Assembly: GCF_023078835.1 (NCBI RefSeq)
Contig: NZ_CP090898.1
Coordinates: forward strand, 1,552,045 to 1,616,044
Direction of reading: 5' to 3'
Origin: Synechococcus sp. NB0720_010
GTDB taxonomy: Bacteria > Cyanobacteriota > Cyanobacteriia > PCC-6307 > Cyanobiaceae
Length of the DNA stretch: 64,000 bases
Shown: piece after piece, positions 24,330-35,396 of the stretch
Layout: every line of letters begins with the position of its first letter
Numbering within the stretch: the stretch's first letter is position 1
Position numbers and translations under genes: made by a program
The notes under the pieces: model-generated
Seen by the model: only the letters and a program-made list of their open reading frames with translations
What the model was told of the DNA's origin: nothing
Database searches by the model: none

Positions 24330-26153
24330 TTAATGCAGTTGCCGGGGGGTCAGGCAATAGGGGCACTCCAGCCACTCATCCCGCATCCCCGCTCCGCAGC
24401 CCTGGCAGGTGATCGTGTGCAGGGCCTTGGCCCGGCGCTCGGTTTCCAGGCTGGAGTCCGTGAGGATCATCCGCTCGATTTCCTCGAGGGTGGTTTCCCC
24501 TTGGCGCACCAGGTCGAGGCCGTAACCCAACAGGGTTTTCATGCCGTTCTCGATGGCGAGCTTGCGCAGCCGATCGGTGCTGGCCTCTTGGGCAATGGCG
24601 CTGGCGAGGGTGTCGTTGACGCGCAGCACCTCGTAGACCCCCACCCGGCCCTTGTATCCCAGCCCCTGGCAGCTGGGGCAGGGGTTGCTCTCACTGACTT
24701 GCAAGCGCTTGGCTTTGAAGAAGGTGATCGCCTGCTCGTTGCTGGCAAACAGGCCAAAGCGGCCCAGGTCCTGCTCACTGGGGTGATAAGGCTGCCGGCA
24801 GTCCGGGCAGACCCGCCGCACCAGGCGCTGGGAGACGATTCCGATCAGGGAGGCGCTCACCATGAAGGGCTCCACGCCCATTTCCGAGAGGCGGGCGATG
24901 GCGCTGGGTGCGTCGTTGCAGTGGAGGGTGGTCAGCACCAGGTGGCCGGTGAGGGCCGCCTCGATGGCGGTTTTGGCCGTTTCCCGGTCCCGGGTTTCCC
25001 CCACTAGCAGGACATCGGGGTCTTGCCGCATGAAGGCCCGCAGGGCCATGGCGAAGTCGTAGCCCTTCTCCCGGTTGACCTGGGTTTGGGCAATCCCCTT
25101 GAGGGTGTATTCGATCGGGTCCTCGACCGTGGAGATGTTGATCCCAGGCTCATTGCGTTCCGCGAGCAGCGAATAGAGCGTGGTGCTCTTGCCTGATCCC
25201 GTCGGCCCCGTCACCAGCAGCATTCCGAAGGGCTTGCTGCCCATCTCCCGGACACTGGCCAGGGCCGCGGGCTCGCTGATTAGACGGTCGAGGCCGAGGT
25301 GCGTCGCGCCGCTATCCAGCAGGCGCATGCAGACCTTCTCGCCATAGCGGGTGGGCAGGGTGCTCACCCGCAGGTCAAATAGGCGACCTTGATAACGCCG
25401 CCGGATACGGCCGTCCTGGGGAAGCCGGCGCTCCGCGATGTCCAGGTCCGCCATGATTTTTAGGCGGGAGGTCACCGCGGGGGTCAGTTGTTTCGGCAGC
25501 TTCTCCAGCGGCTCGAGCACCCCGTCTTGGCGCAAGCGAATCAGCAGTCCGTCCTCCTGCGGTTCCAGGTGGATGTCGCTGGCACTGCGCTCGAGCGCTT
25601 GCACCAGGATCCGGTCCACCAGGCTCACCACCGGTGAGGCGTTGGAGGCCCCCAGGCTGGCCTCGACATCCAACTCGCTGAGGCTGTCCTCGGGAGCCTC
25701 CTCAAGGGGGCCCTCGAGCTTCAGGTCCTCAAACAGGGAGATCCGGCTGGGGGTCTCCTGCGGAGCTGAAACCGCGGCCGGCGTGGCGGGGGATGGAGAT
25801 GGAGGTTGATTCAGGACGGTTTGCAGGTCCCCTTGGAGGGCCAGTCGCAGTGCCACGGGCGGTCCTTCGGGGCATGCCTCGCGGAGGGTCTGGCGTTGCT
25901 CGGCGCCCCAGTGGGTTGGCACGGCCACCGTGAGGGTGTTGTTGGCGTACGCCACGGGAAGGCAGCCGAGATCCCTGCAGCTCTCCTGAGTCAGTTGCGG
26001 ATGCCAGCTCCAGCGTGCGTCTCCGGCGGCGCTTAGTTCAGAGCCGGTGAGGACGGCTTCCTGGAGCAGCAATTCGACCTCGAGCCGCTGCTGTTCAGGG
26101 CTTTGGGCCTCGGCCACCGGTCGCTGGGGAATGGTGCTGGCGCTTGCTGTCAT
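24330..26153 (-). CDS. pilB: Type IV pilus extension ATPase PilB
   Basis: A 607-aa GspE/PilB ATPase that drives pilus assembly. Walker [16 protein letters not shown], Walker [14 protein letters not shown] and the tetracysteine zinc site (CPDC then CPSC about 45 residues on) are present. The N-terminal domain is shorter than in gamma-proteobacterial PilB. The extreme C-terminus adds another cysteine quartet ([18 protein letters not shown]) like a small zinc ribbon. First gene of pilB-pilT-pilC and divergent from grpE. Confidence 0.95.
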   Translation of the reverse strand: MTASASTIPQRPVAEAQSPEQQRLEVELLLQEAVLTGSELSAAGDARWSWHPQLTQESCRDLGCLPVAYANNTLTVAVPTHWGAEQRQTLREACPEGPPVALRLALQGDLQTVLNQPPSPSPATPAAVSAPQETPSRISLFEDLKLEGPLEEAPEDSLSELDVEASLGASNASPVVSLVDRILVQALERSASDIHLEPQEDGLLIRLRQDGVLEPLEKLPKQLTPAVTSRLKIMADLDIAERRLPQDGRIRRRYQGRLFDLRVSTLPTRYGEKVCMRLLDSGATHLGLDRLISEPAALASVREMGSKPFGMLLVTGPTGSGKSTTLYSLLAERNEPGINISTVEDPIEYTLKGIAQTQVNREKGYDFAMALRAFMRQDPDVLLVGETRDRETAKTAIEAALTGHLVLTTLHCNDAPSAIARLSEMGVEPFMVSASLIGIVSQRLVRRVCPDCRQPYHPSEQDLGRFGLFASNEQAITFFKAKRLQVSESNPCPSCQGLGYKGRVGVYEVLRVNDTLASAIAQEASTDRLRKLAIENGMKTLLGYGLDLVRQGETTLEEIERMILTDSSLETERRAKALHTITCQGCGAGMRDEWLECPYCLTPRQLH

Positions 26154-26248
26154 CAGCCGCTCCGCCGAGGAGGTGCGGGCTTCCGCCGCTTGTGGGGTGG
26201 CGCCCCTTCACATCAACATGTCTAGATCAGATCTCCGGTTCGGTCAGC

Positions 26249-26923
26249 ATGAGCGGCGACGCGACTCCGTTTCCCCAGGACTCCGCCCCGGCCCCAGCTG
26301 AGGCCGCGGCTGCGCCAGAAGCCACTCCTGCAGTGGATTCGGCCCCAGCTGAGGTGGCGGCTGAGCCCAGCGCTGATCCCGAACAGCGGGTCCGGGACCT
26401 GGAGGCCGAGCTGACTGCTCTGAAGGCCGAGCACGAGAGCGTCCGCAGTCAGTACATGCGGATTGCGGCGGACTTCGACAACTTCCGTAAGCGCCAGAGC
26501 CGCGATCAAGAGGACCAGCGCACCCTGATCGCCTGCTCCACCCTGAGCGAGATCCTGCCGGTGGTGGACAACTTCGAGCGGGCCCGCCAGCAGTTGGATC
26601 CCCAGGCCGAGGAGGCCCAGGCCATCCACCGCAGCTACCAGGGGCTCTACAAGCAACTGGTCGATGTGTTCAAGCAGTTGGGCGTCTCACCGATGCGGGT
26701 TGAAGGCGAGCCCTTCGATCCCACCCTCCATGAGGCGGTGCTGCGGGAACCCAGCGACGAGCACGCCGAGGACCTGGTGATCGCTGAACTGCAGCGGGGC
26801 TATCACCTGAACGATCGCGTGCTGCGGCACGCCCTGGTCAAAGTCTCGATGGGTCCAGGCCCCAGTGGCGATGCCGCACCGGCCAGCTCCACGGATGACG
26901 CTGCACCCTCCGAAGAGGGCTGA
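26249..26923 (+). CDS. grpE: Nucleotide exchange factor GrpE
   Basis: Co-chaperone that releases ADP from DnaK. ATG 26249 ([10 protein letters not shown]) gives 224 aa: an acidic Ala/Pro-rich disordered N-terminus, a long coiled coil ([20 protein letters not shown]), [14 protein letters not shown] and the C-terminal beta domain with [13 protein letters not shown]. The upstream part of the longer frame overlaps the divergent pilB start. Directly followed by dnaJ after 2 bp, as in many bacteria. Confidence 0.95.
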   Translation: MSGDATPFPQDSAPAPAEAAAAPEATPAVDSAPAEVAAEPSADPEQRVRDLEAELTALKAEHESVRSQYMRIAADFDNFRKRQSRDQEDQRTLIACSTLSEILPVVDNFERARQQLDPQAEEAQAIHRSYQGLYKQLVDVFKQLGVSPMRVEGEPFDPTLHEAVLREPSDEHAEDLVIAELQRGYHLNDRVLRHALVKVSMGPGPSGDAAPASSTDDAAPSEEG

Positions 26924-26925
26924 GC

Positions 26926-28053
26926 ATGGCCGATTTTTATGACCTCCTTGGGGTCAGCCGCGACGCTGATGCGGACACGCTGAAGCGGTCCTATCGCCGC
27001 CTGGCGCGTCAGTACCACCCGGACATCAACAAAGATCCCGGCGCGGAAGACAAGTTCAAGGAGATCGGCCGCGCCTATGAGGTGCTGAGCGATCCCCAGA
27101 CCCGTGCTCGCTACGACCAGTTCGGGGAAGCCGGCTTGGGCGGCGCCGCGGGGATGCCCGACATGGGCGACATGGGGGGCTTCGCTGACCTGTTCGAAAC
27201 CTTCTTCAGCGGTTTCGGCGGGGGCATGGGCGGTCCCTCCGCCGGTGGTGCCCGTCGCCGCGGTCCTCGTCAGGGCGATGACCTGCGGTTTGACCTGACC
27301 ATCAGCTTCAGCGAAGCGGTCTTTGGTCGGGAGAAGGAAATTCAGATCCGTCACCTGGAGACCTGCAACAGCTGCAGTGGCTCCGGGGCGAAGAGCGGCA
27401 GCGGTCCCACCAGCTGCGGTACCTGTGGTGGTGCTGGACAGGTTCGTCGGGCGACGCGGACGCCCTTTGGCAGCTTCACCCAGGTGGCGCCCTGTCCCAC
27501 CTGTGAAGGAACCGGCCAGGTGATTGCCGATCCCTGTGGCGCCTGCGGCGGGCAGGGCCTGCAGCAGGTCCGCAAAAAGTTGCGCATCAATATCCCGGCG
27601 GGTGTCGACACCGGCACGCGGCTGCGGGTGGCCGACGAGGGCAACGCCGGACAGCGGGGCGGCCCCGCCGGCGACCTCTACGTCTTCCTGACGGTTCAGT
27701 CCCACCCGAGCCTCCGCCGCGACGGGATCAACATCCACTCCGAGGTGACGGTCAACTACCTCCAGGCGATCCTCGGCGACACCATTGAGGTGGAGACCGT
27801 CGATGGTCCTGAGCAGTTGGAGATTCCGGCAGGCACCCAGCCCGGAGCGGTCCTGACCCTGACGGGTAAGGGTGTTCCGAAGCTGGGCAATCCCGTGGCG
27901 CGGGGCAACCACCTGATCCAGATCAAGGTGCAGCTCCCCACCAAGGTCAACCGCGAGGAGCGTGAGCTGCTCGAACAGTTGGCGGGGCACCACACGGCCA
28001 AGGGGCAGAAGCATCCCCACAAGAGCGGGCTGTTTGGCGGTTTGTTTGGCTAG
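26926..28053 (+). CDS. dnaJ: Chaperone DnaJ
   Basis: Full type I DnaJ of 375 aa. J domain with HPD at residues 31-33, a Gly/Phe-rich linker ([20 protein letters not shown]), four CxxCxGxG zinc repeats ([32 protein letters not shown]) and the two-part substrate-binding C-terminus. It stimulates DnaK ATPase and holds unfolded proteins. Forms a unit with grpE upstream and the TusA-like and rsgA genes downstream. Confidence 0.97.
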   Translation: MADFYDLLGVSRDADADTLKRSYRRLARQYHPDINKDPGAEDKFKEIGRAYEVLSDPQTRARYDQFGEAGLGGAAGMPDMGDMGGFADLFETFFSGFGGGMGGPSAGGARRRGPRQGDDLRFDLTISFSEAVFGREKEIQIRHLETCNSCSGSGAKSGSGPTSCGTCGGAGQVRRATRTPFGSFTQVAPCPTCEGTGQVIADPCGACGGQGLQQVRKKLRINIPAGVDTGTRLRVADEGNAGQRGGPAGDLYVFLTVQSHPSLRRDGINIHSEVTVNYLQAILGDTIEVETVDGPEQLEIPAGTQPGAVLTLTGKGVPKLGNPVARGNHLIQIKVQLPTKVNREERELLEQLAGHHTAKGQKHPHKSGLFGGLFG

Positions 28054-28060
28054 GTCAGTG

Positions 28061-28282
28061 ATGACCCAGCTCGACCTGCGCGGTACCCCCTGCCCGCTCA
28101 ATTTCATTCGCACCAAACTGGCCCTCGAGAAGCTGTCCGCAGGCGAGTGGCTTCAGGTTGATTTGGATGCCGGAGAGCCCGAGCAGATGGTGGCCAGCGG
28201 CTTGCGAGAGGCCGGACATCGCGTTGAGCTGGAGGCCATGGAACCCGGGGCGGTGCGTTTGTTGATCTGTCGCTGTGGCTGA
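28061..28282 (+). CDS. TusA/SirA-like sulfurtransferase
   Basis: A 73-aa protein. LDLRGTPCPLNFIRTKLALE carries the CPxP-type active-site region in variant form (CPLN), where Cys binds persulfide in TusA relatives. The C-terminus (VRLLICRCG) has two further cysteines. Such proteins pass sulfur for tRNA thiolation or cofactor synthesis, but the exact partner is not evident. Starts 7 bp after dnaJ and overlaps rsgA by 8 bp, so it is in the same operon. Confidence 0.8.
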   Translation: MTQLDLRGTPCPLNFIRTKLALEKLSAGEWLQVDLDAGEPEQMVASGLREAGHRVELEAMEPGAVRLLICRCG

Positions 28283-29279
28283 AGCCCTGGTGATGGCCCT
28301 CGAGGCCAACTTCTGCCGGGTGCAACTGGATCGGCCTGGCCCTGGAGGGGTGGACCAACTGCTCTGTGTGCGCCGCACGCGGCTGGGCAAGACCGGACAG
28401 CAGATTTGCGTTGGCGATCGGGTCGAGGTGGAGGGCATCGACTGGCCTGAAGCCCGGGCGGCGATTGCGGCGGTGGCCCCCCGCAGCAGCCTGCTGGAGC
28501 GTCCTGCTGTGGCGAACTGCAGCCGGGTTGTGGTGGTGGCGGCGTTGGCTCAGCCGGAGTTGGATCCACTGCAACTCACCCGTTTTTTGCTGACGGCGGA
28601 GCGGACGGGTGTGGCGGTGGAGCTGGTTCTCACCAAGGCGGACCTGCTGAGCGCATCGGAACAAGAGCAGTGGCGTGAACGGCTCACGGCTTGGGGGTAT
28701 GTCCCCCAGCTGGTCTCCTCCCAGAGTGGGCTTGGTCTGGCTGCGCTGCGGGAGCGTCTGGCGCATCCGGGGATCTCAGTGCTGTGTGGCCCATCGGGGG
28801 TGGGCAAGAGCAGCTTGATCAACGCCCTGTTGCCGCAGCTGCGTTTGCGGGTGAGTGCCGTCTCAGGCCGCCTGCAGCGGGGACGGCACACCACGCGGCA
28901 TGTGGAACTGTTCCCGGTGGAGCCCGGTGCACTGCTGGCGGATTCACCGGGCTTTAACCGCCCGTCCTTGCCGGCGGAGCCCACGGAGCTCGGGAGCCTC
29001 TTCCCGGAAATTCGGCAGCGGCTCGAGAGCTCGGCCTGTCAGTTCAAAAATTGCTTGCATCAGGGTGATCCGGGCTGCGCCGTCGGCAGCAATTGGGATC
29101 GCCATGGTCTGTATCTCAACTGCCTGGAGTCCGTGCAGCAGCAGGTGGCGCGCCAACCCCGCCCCCGCAGTGGCGGCCTGAAGCAGCGGGGAGGAAAGCA
29201 GGAGCCCCTGCTCGATCAGCGCCTGCGTCAGAGCTCAAGGCGCCGCTTGCGGCAGGAGGAGCCCGATGAGGAGGGCTAG
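28275..29279 (+). CDS. rsgA: Ribosome small-subunit GTPase RsgA
   Basis: Circularly permuted GTPase that checks late 30S assembly. OB-fold N-terminus, then G4 LTKADLL before G1 GPSGVGKSSLINALL, the permuted order typical of RsgA, with RHTTRHVELF and DSPGF. The C-terminal zinc site CQFKNCLHQGDPGCAV follows. It begins with GTG at 28275 inside the upstream gene; 334 aa with a basic Arg/Gln-rich tail. Confidence 0.93.
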   Translation: MAEALVMALEANFCRVQLDRPGPGGVDQLLCVRRTRLGKTGQQICVGDRVEVEGIDWPEARAAIAAVAPRSSLLERPAVANCSRVVVVAALAQPELDPLQLTRFLLTAERTGVAVELVLTKADLLSASEQEQWRERLTAWGYVPQLVSSQSGLGLAALRERLAHPGISVLCGPSGVGKSSLINALLPQLRLRVSAVSGRLQRGRHTTRHVELFPVEPGALLADSPGFNRPSLPAEPTELGSLFPEIRQRLESSACQFKNCLHQGDPGCAVGSNWDRHGLYLNCLESVQQQVARQPRPRSGGLKQRGGKQEPLLDQRLRQSSRRRLRQEEPDEEG

Positions 29280-29281
29280 GC

Positions 29282-29620
29282 CTAGCCCATGCCGGGCAGG
29301 TTCAGGTTGAGCCCGCCGGTGAGCTCTTCCATCCGCTCTTTCATGGTCCCGGTGGAGTTGTCGTAGGCCGAGCGCAGGGCCTCGAGGGTGGCGTTTTCTG
29401 TTGTGGAGGCGCCCTCGGCGAGCAGGGCAGGGTCGAGGCGGACCTTCAGGGGTTGCTGGTTACCCGAGAGCCAAACGCTGGCCCGGCCGCAGCTGCTTTG
29501 CCCCTCGATTTCCATCGCATCCAGCTCCTCCTGGAGCTTGGCGGCGTCCTGTTGGATCTGCTGGGCCTTCTTGAAGGCTTCGGTGAGCTGGCCGAAATTG
29601 GGGAGACCGAAACCGGCCAT
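29282..29620 (-). CDS. YbaB/EbfC nucleoid-associated protein
   Basis: A 112-aa DNA-binding protein of the YbaB/EbfC family. The N-terminus [20 protein letters not shown] is followed by [15 protein letters not shown], and the conserved [20 protein letters not shown] lies near the end. Members bind DNA as tweezers-like dimers and often sit next to recR or dnaX; here the neighbour is murB, transcribed in the same direction. Convergent with rsgA, 2 bp apart. Confidence 0.9.
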   Translation of the reverse strand: MAGFGLPNFGQLTEAFKKAQQIQQDAAKLQEELDAMEIEGQSSCGRASVWLSGNQQPLKVRLDPALLAEGASTTENATLEALRSAYDNSTGTMKERMEELTGGLNLNLPGMG

Positions 29621-29646
29621 GCCTGCACTGTTGAAGTGGGCGCAGG

Positions 29647-30564
29647 CTACGCCGCCAGGGCGAGGTCTTCGAAGCGTCCCAGCCGTTTCACCTCGGTGTG
29701 GAGGGCGATGCTGCGCTGCTCCAGCACCCGCTGTTGGACCAGGGCAATGAGTTGGTCAATCTCCCCGGCGCTGGCGCTGCCGGTGTTGACGATGAAGTTG
29801 GCGTGGATCGGGGAGATCTGGGCGCCCCCCAGGCTGAATCCCTTGAGGCCGAGGGCTTCGATGAGTTGTCCGGCTTTTTGCGGTTCGGGGTTGCGAAAGA
29901 CGCTGCCGCAGCTGGGTTGCTGGTAGGGCTGAGTGCTGGTTCTGCTGTGGAGGTTGGCGCTGGTGCGCTGGCTGACGCTGCGGGGATCGTGGCCGGGGGA
30001 GAGGCGAAAGCGAGCTGAGAGGACCACCAGGGGTTCCGCTTGAAGGCGGCTATGGCGGTAGTCAAAGTCCAGTGCTGCGGCAGGGATGGTGTGGGTCTGG
30101 CTGGGCTGCTCCGGGTCCACCACCGTGACGCTCTCGAGGATGTCGGCGGTGCAGCCCCCTTGGGCGCCTGCATTCATCACCGCCGCGCCCCCCACCGTTC
30201 CTGGGATGCCCACGGCCCACTCCAGGCCCGAGAGCCCGGCCCGGGCCGCTCGCCGCGCCAGGGTGGGAATCGGTTCTCCCGCCTGGGCTTCGATCAGGCC
30301 GCTGCTGGCCTCCAGGTCAGCCCCTTGGAGGTGGCGGGTGCAAAGGGTGAGTCCCTCCAGTCCTTGATCGCTGACCAGCAGGTTGGAGCCTGCTCCAATG
30401 ACCCGCTGGATGCAGCCCTGGGCGGCAGCCCAACGCAGCAGCGCCAGTAGTTCGTCCGTTGATTCCGGTTCGGCGAAGTAATCGGCCGCTCCCCCCACTT
30501 TCCAGGTGGTGTAGTCGGTCAGAGCAACCGCCGAACGCAGCCCTAGAGGGAGGGAGAGGGCCAT
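29647..30564 (-). CDS. murB: UDP-N-acetylenolpyruvoylglucosamine reductase
   Basis: FAD enzyme that completes UDP-MurNAc for peptidoglycan. [15 protein letters not shown] near residue 20, [34 protein letters not shown] and GSVFRNPE (general-acid region) are diagnostic. At 305 aa it is of usual length. The start lies 2 bp after the murC stop, so murC-murB form one unit that feeds successive cytoplasmic steps. Confidence 0.95.
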   Translation of the reverse strand: MALSLPLGLRSAVALTDYTTWKVGGAADYFAEPESTDELLALLRWAAAQGCIQRVIGAGSNLLVSDQGLEGLTLCTRHLQGADLEASSGLIEAQAGEPIPTLARRAARAGLSGLEWAVGIPGTVGGAAVMNAGAQGGCTADILESVTVVDPEQPSQTHTIPAAALDFDYRHSRLQAEPLVVLSARFRLSPGHDPRSVSQRTSANLHSRTSTQPYQQPSCGSVFRNPEPQKAGQLIEALGLKGFSLGGAQISPIHANFIVNTGSASAGEIDQLIALVQQRVLEQRSIALHTEVKRLGRFEDLALAA

Positions 30565-30566
30565 CG

Positions 30567-32072
30567 CTAGGCCACAAGGGGAAGGGCGGCGGCGGGATCG
30601 CTGCGGCCTTCCAGGCGACTCCAGAGGCTGTTGACATCACCGGCACCCATGGCCAGTACCAAGTCGCCCGCTTGGCTGGTTTGGCCGATGGCATCCGTCA
30701 GGGTCTCCAAGTCATCGAAGGCGCTGACGGGTAGCCCGGGGGCAATCCGCTGGATTTCAGAAGCGAGGGCCGCGCTGGAGATCCCTGGGATCGGCGCTTC
30801 GCCAGCCGCATAGAGGGGGGCGATCAGCACGGCATCGGCCTGGCTCAGGGCCTGGGCGAAATCGCTGAGGAACTCCGCCGTCCGGCTGTAACGGTGCGGC
30901 TGAAAGACGGCTAGGAGCCGTTGGGGCGCCTCTGGCAAGGGGCTGCGCCCACTGCTGACCATCAGGCGGGCCATCGCCAAGGTGGCCTGCACCTCGCTGG
31001 GGTGATGGGCGTAGTCGTCGACCACCTGGCGGCCGCACCAATTACCCCGGTAGTCGAAACGGCGTCCAGGGGCCTGGAGACCCTCCACGGCCCGTTGCAG
31101 CTCGGCAAAGGAGACGCCATGGAGACGGCAGGCGGCCATGGCGGCCGTGGCATTGCTCAGGTTGTGGAGCCCGGGCAAGGGCAGCCGGAATTGCCCAAGG
31201 GCCTCTCCATGCTCATAGAAGGTGGCCAGGGTGCCGTCGCCATCGAGCTCATCGGCGATGGCAGCGAAGTCCACCCCTTCGCTGCTTTGGATGGACCACC
31301 AGTGGTGGGCTTGAAAGTGTTCCCGCAGCACAGGACAGTCGCGGTTGGCCAGTAGCTGTTCGCTGCCTTTGGCGAAGCGCTGCAGGGTGGTGATCAGGGA
31401 GGCCAGGTCGCTGTAGTGGTCGGTGTGATCCAGCTCGAGGTTGGTGATTACACCAAGCCAGGACTGGAACTTCACCAGGGAGCCATCCGACTCATCCGCT
31501 TCAGCCACCAACAAGGGGCCATCGCCATTGCGGCCGTTGCTGGCGAAGGCCGGCACCACCCCACCAATGACGGCCGTGGGGTCGTGGTTGGTGGCGTGCA
31601 GCAGGCTGGCCACCAGGGTGCTGGTGGTGGTCTTGCCGTGGCTGCCAGCCACGGAGATCGAGGGCTGGGCGGCAATCAAAGCCGCCAGGACATCTGAGCG
31701 GTGCCAGACCTTCAGCCCGGCGCGCTCGGCTTCTAATAATTCGGGGTTGTTCGCCGGCACAGCAGAGCTGACGACGACGGCTGGCGGGCAGGAGGTGCCG
31801 CTGCGAATGGCGTCGATGGTGGCTGGGCTTTGCTCGCGAAACACCCGGACACCGCGGCTGCGCAGGTTCTGCAGCACGGCGTTGTCCCTGGGGTCGGAGC
31901 CGCTGATGCTGTGGCCGCGGTCCGCCAGGATCCCGGCGATGGCAGACATGCCGATGCCGCCAACTCCAATGAAATGGAGAGGTTGGTGGCGATCAAGCGT
32001 CAGGACCAATGGCGTATCCAAGCCTGGCCAGAAATTAAGACCGAACGGGTCGCTTGTCCTCTTCTCAAGCAC
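30567..32072 (-). CDS. murC: UDP-N-acetylmuramate--L-alanine ligase
   Basis: Adds L-Ala to UDP-MurNAc using [23 protein letters not shown] is the N-terminal UDP-binding motif, [17 protein letters not shown] the ATP loop, EADESDGS and [10 protein letters not shown] the metal/ligase motifs. The first Met gives 501 aa with about 30 extra residues before the usual start near [11 protein letters not shown]; a TTG or CTG start closer to that point is possible. Divergent from gap2 with 116 bp between. Confidence 0.94.
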   Translation of the reverse strand: MLEKRTSDPFGLNFWPGLDTPLVLTLDRHQPLHFIGVGGIGMSAIAGILADRGHSISGSDPRDNAVLQNLRSRGVRVFREQSPATIDAIRSGTSCPPAVVVSSAVPANNPELLEAERAGLKVWHRSDVLAALIAAQPSISVAGSHGKTTTSTLVASLLHATNHDPTAVIGGVVPAFASNGRNGDGPLLVAEADESDGSLVKFQSWLGVITNLELDHTDHYSDLASLITTLQRFAKGSEQLLANRDCPVLREHFQAHHWWSIQSSEGVDFAAIADELDGDGTLATFYEHGEALGQFRLPLPGLHNLSNATAAMAACRLHGVSFAELQRAVEGLQAPGRRFDYRGNWCGRQVVDDYAHHPSEVQATLAMARLMVSSGRSPLPEAPQRLLAVFQPHRYSRTAEFLSDFAQALSQADAVLIAPLYAAGEAPIPGISSAALASEIQRIAPGLPVSAFDDLETLTDAIGQTSQAGDLVLAMGAGDVNSLWSRLEGRSDPAAALPLVA

Positions 32073-32137
32073 GATTTGAGTGCTTTTGACAGGTGGTGAC
32101 CTTTTGTCCCCAGATGGGGAGGGTCAGGCAATTTCGG

Positions 32138-32143
32138 TATGAT
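32138..32143 (+). promoter_or_regulatory. Probable -10 of gap2
   Basis: TATGAT lies 46 bases upstream of the gap2 ATG in the 116-bp murC-gap2 spacer. No good -35 is seen. A GCGGG-TTC-CCCGC-type hairpin (about 32167-32180) in the leader precedes the start. Confidence 0.35.
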
Positions 32144-32188
32144 CGGCGGCCAAATCCTCCTTGCTAGCGGGTTCGCCCGCCATACGCC

Positions 32189-33211
32189 ATGACCCTGAAG
32201 GTTGCGATCAACGGATTCGGCCGCATCGGTCGCAACTTCATGCGTTGCTGGCTGAGCCGCGGAAGCAATACCGGTATCGAGATTGTCGGCATCAACGGCT
32301 CCGGTGACACCAACACCAACGCGCACCTGCTGAAGTACGACTCGATGCTCGGCCCCCTGCGTAACGCAGAGGTGACCACCACCGAGAACACGATCGTCAT
32401 CAACGGCAAGACGATCAAGACCTTCTATGACCGCAACCCCGCCAACCTCCCCTGGAAGGAGTGGGGCGTGGACCTGGTGATCGAATCCACCGGTGTCTTC
32501 AACGACGACGTCGGCGCCAGCAAGCACTTCGAAGCCGGTGCCAAGAAGGTGATCCTGACTGCCCCTGGTAAAGGCGACAAGGTCGGCACCTTTGTGGTGG
32601 GCGTGAATGCCGATCAGTACCGCCACGAGGATTACGACATCCTCAGCAACGCCAGCTGCACCACCAACTGCATGGCGCCTGTGGTCAAGGTCCTGGATCA
32701 GGCCTTCGGCATCGTCAAAGGCACGATGACCACAACCCACAGCTACACCGGTGACCAGCGCATCCTCGATGCCTCCCACCGTGACCTGCGCCGCGCCCGC
32801 GCCGCTGCTGTGAACATCGTTCCCACCAGCACCGGTGCAGCCAAGGCCGTGGCTCTGGTCTACCCCGAGGTGAAGGGCAAGCTCAGCGGCATCGCCCTGC
32901 GCGTCCCCACCCCCAACGTGTCCGTCGTCGACATGGTGCTCGAGATGAGCCGCGAGACCACCAAAGAGGAGGTCAACGCAGTGCTCAAGGCCGCCTCTGA
33001 GAACGGCATGAAGGGCATCATCAAGTACACCGACCTGCCCCTGGTCTCCAGCGACCACGCCGGCACCGATGAGAGCACCATCGTTGACTCCGACCTCACC
33101 CTGGTGATGGGCGGCAACATGGTCAAAGTCATCTGCTGGTACGACAACGAGTGGGGCTACAGCCAGCGCGTTGTTGACCTGGCCGAGATCGTTGCCAAGA
33201 ACTGGAAGTGA
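32189..33211 (+). CDS. gap2: Glyceraldehyde-3-phosphate dehydrogenase (Calvin-cycle type)
   Basis: A 340-aa tetrameric dehydrogenase that reduces 1,3-bisphosphoglycerate in carbon fixation. Rossmann motif [13 protein letters not shown] near residue 7, active-site SCTTNC with Cys157, and [16 protein letters not shown] at the C-terminus. The absence of an Asp at the classic NAD-selective position after the first strand region, with [19 protein letters not shown] instead, fits the dual-cofactor photosynthetic Gap2 group. Monocistronic, with its own terminator. Confidence 0.93.
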   Translation: MTLKVAINGFGRIGRNFMRCWLSRGSNTGIEIVGINGSGDTNTNAHLLKYDSMLGPLRNAEVTTTENTIVINGKTIKTFYDRNPANLPWKEWGVDLVIESTGVFNDDVGASKHFEAGAKKVILTAPGKGDKVGTFVVGVNADQYRHEDYDILSNASCTTNCMAPVVKVLDQAFGIVKGTMTTTHSYTGDQRILDASHRDLRRARAAAVNIVPTSTGAAKAVALVYPEVKGKLSGIALRVPTPNVSVVDMVLEMSRETTKEEVNAVLKAASENGMKGIIKYTDLPLVSSDHAGTDESTIVDSDLTLVMGGNMVKVICWYDNEWGYSQRVVDLAEIVAKNWK

Positions 33212-33239
33212 TCTGAGCGCCCGCTCAACCTCTTTCCAT

Positions 33240-33264
33240 CAGCCGCCCTTCGGGGCGGCTTTTT
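33240..33264 (+). terminator. Rho-independent terminator of gap2
   Basis: AGCCGCCC-TTCG-GGGCGGCT stem-loop with a TTCG loop, followed by a T run. Located 30 bases after the gap2 stop. Confidence 0.85.
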
Positions 33265-33277
33265 GATGGTTGTGCGA

Positions 33278-34243
33278 TCAGCTGAAGTGCCGGTAGCCCG
33301 GATCGCTCTCCTGAAGGGGCAGCCCGGTTTCGCTCCAGGTCAGGGTTGGGGAGGAGTGCTCCACCAGTTCGCCAATCACCTGGCAGCCCGGTAGTGCAGC
33401 GCAGAGCCGCTCGGCCCAGGTCGGCTCCAGGGCGAGGACCAGCTCAAAGTCTTCGCCCCCATTCAGGCACCAGCGCTCTGCATCGGCGAGCGGCGCCATG
33501 GCGGGGTCAAGGGGCAGGCCTGTGTGCCGTAGTTGTGCCCCACAGCCACTGGCCTTGGCCAGGTTCAGCAGCGCGCGTTGCAGGCCATCGCTGCTGTCGG
33601 TGCCAGCGACTCGCCATGGGCTCCCCTGGGGCTGGCTTGCTTCGAGGGCTGGGATGGCATCGAGCCGGGGGAGGGGCCTTTGGTGGGCTCGAATGGCGCG
33701 CTCCCGCAGATCCTCAGGAATCGCCGCACTGCGCTCGCCTTGCAGCAGCGCTAGCCCCAAGCGGCTGAGGCCATGGGGGCCGGTGCTCAGGAGCCAATCG
33801 CCGGGTTGGCCGTCGCCGCGGCGGATGGCGCCAGGCCCCAGCCGGCCAAGGGCCGTGATGGCGAGGAGGCGCTGGCTGCCGCTACTGCAGTCACCGCCGA
33901 GCAAGGTGCCGCCAAAACGAGCCAGGGCTTCGGAGAGTCCCTGGTAGACCCCATCGACCCAGCTCCAGGGGGTTGCTCCTGGTGCCACGAGGCCAACCGT
34001 GAGGCCGATCACGTCGCTGCAGCCCATGGCCGCCAGGTCGGAGAGGTTGGCCGCTGCTGCCCGCCAGCCCAAGTCCTGGGCCGACATGGTGGCGTCACTG
34101 AAGTGGACCGTGTCCACCAGGACGTCGGTGTTGACCACCACGGCTCCCGGCAAGATCGCGGCGTCGTCAGCCAGCTGGCCGGGGGGCGCGTAGGCCGAGA
34201 GCCGGTCGATCAGCTCCCATTCGCCGAGCTGATCAAGTCGCAT
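33278..34243 (-). CDS. thiL: Thiamine-monophosphate kinase
   Basis: Phosphorylates thiamine monophosphate to the active diphosphate. A 321-aa PurM/ThiL-fold protein: DDAAILPG near residue 23, TDVLVDTVHFSDATMSAQDL, NLSDLAAMGC, GGDCSSGS and GTDSSDGLQRALLNLA. GGEDFELVLAL near the C-terminus is diagnostic. Starts one base after the cyclophilin gene stop, so both are cotranscribed. Another thiamine gene, thiG, lies at 60676. Confidence 0.93.
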   Translation of the reverse strand: MRLDQLGEWELIDRLSAYAPPGQLADDAAILPGAVVVNTDVLVDTVHFSDATMSAQDLGWRAAAANLSDLAAMGCSDVIGLTVGLVAPGATPWSWVDGVYQGLSEALARFGGTLLGGDCSSGSQRLLAITALGRLGPGAIRRGDGQPGDWLLSTGPHGLSRLGLALLQGERSAAIPEDLRERAIRAHQRPLPRLDAIPALEASQPQGSPWRVAGTDSSDGLQRALLNLAKASGCGAQLRHTGLPLDPAMAPLADAERWCLNGGEDFELVLALEPTWAERLCAALPGCQVIGELVEHSSPTLTWSETGLPLQESDPGYRHFS

Positions 34244-35329
34244 CTAGGCGTGGGCTTTGAGGTTCTCGGCTCCGTCGAGCACCCGGGCGCGGACGATGCC
34301 GTCATCGATGCCCAGTTCCTCGAGCACCTCAAACCCATCCACCACGTAACCAAAGGCGCTGTAGCGGCCATCGACGAGGTTCAGGCCTGCGGGGGTCAGT
34401 TCGGCCTCGTAGAGAAAGAAGAAGAACTGGGAGGAACCATCGGCGAGGGATTCATCCGAGTGGGCCCAACCCATGGTCCCGAGGGTCGCGAAGGGAAGGA
34501 CCGGGGTGGCTTCGAAACGGCCGAGGTCCTCAAAGGTGGCGTTGTAGAAGGGCTCGGCTTCGCCGGGCACCTTGATCTCCAGCGGCACCTGGCGCTCGCC
34601 CTTGGTCTTGGGGTCGATGTAGCCGGTCTCAGGACCCTTGGGGTCTCCGGTCTGGAGAACGTAGAAGTCCTCGGCTCGGGTGAAGGGCAGTCCGTCATAG
34701 AAGCCTTGCTTCACCAGGTCCACAAAGGCCCCGGCCGTCAGTGGTGCGTTGTAGCCGTCCACCACAGCGGTGAGCATCCCTTTGGTGGTCTCGATCTCAA
34801 CGGTCGCACGGCCCAGCAGCCTGGGCAGGGCGTCGAACTCGCTGGGGATTTGGAAGGGGAAGTCACCCACGAGCAGTGCTTCCAGGTCCCCGACGGTGCT
34901 GAGGGCAGCGCGCCGGTCGTCGAGGAATCGATCGCGGTCAGAGCTCTCGCTGCTCTCCACGAGGGTCTCCATCTGGCTTTGCAGGGCGGCCATCAAGGTC
35001 TTCCCCTCGGCTTGCTTGGCTTCCGGCAGGCTCGCCACGATGGAGTCGGCACGCGTCTTGAGCAGCGCCTGACTCCGATTGACCGTATTGACCAGGGCGC
35101 TCCAGCGCTTGGCTCTGAGGTCGTCGCTGGTGCTCTCCAGCCTGTGCTGCAGCGTCTGCAGATCCGACTGGTCGATCGGCAGAGCGTTACGAAGGATGGC
35201 AGCGGGATCCTTGACGGCATTCCCAGGCGGCAGCGCAGCCTGGGCCGGTGGCACCATCGGGAAGGCAGCGAACGCAATTGCGATCAGCAGGGCGGGCACC
35301 CAGCGATCCAGCCAGCGCTTCAGATCCAT
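34244..35329 (-). CDS. Exported cyclophilin-type peptidyl-prolyl isomerase
   Basis: A 361-aa protein from ATG 35329. Signal-like segment [21 protein letters not shown], a helical domain (residues ~50-170) and a C-terminal cyclophilin domain ([53 protein letters not shown]). This arrangement matches thylakoid-lumen TLP40/CYP38-like isomerases that help photosystem II assembly. The role here is inferred from architecture. Divergent from efp. Confidence 0.85.
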   Translation of the reverse strand: MDLKRWLDRWVPALLIAIAFAAFPMVPPAQAALPPGNAVKDPAAILRNALPIDQSDLQTLQHRLESTSDDLRAKRWSALVNTVNRSQALLKTRADSIVASLPEAKQAEGKTLMAALQSQMETLVESSESSDRDRFLDDRRAALSTVGDLEALLVGDFPFQIPSEFDALPRLLGRATVEIETTKGMLTAVVDGYNAPLTAGAFVDLVKQGFYDGLPFTRAEDFYVLQTGDPKGPETGYIDPKTKGERQVPLEIKVPGEAEPFYNATFEDLGRFEATPVLPFATLGTMGWAHSDESLADGSSQFFFFLYEAELTPAGLNLVDGRYSAFGYVVDGFEVLEELGIDDGIVRARVLDGAENLKAHA

Positions 35330-35396
35330 GCTGCAGCCTTGTCTCTGCCGGGACTCTGCCACAGCCGTACAATCCCGCCTGAACCGTTATGCCGGA

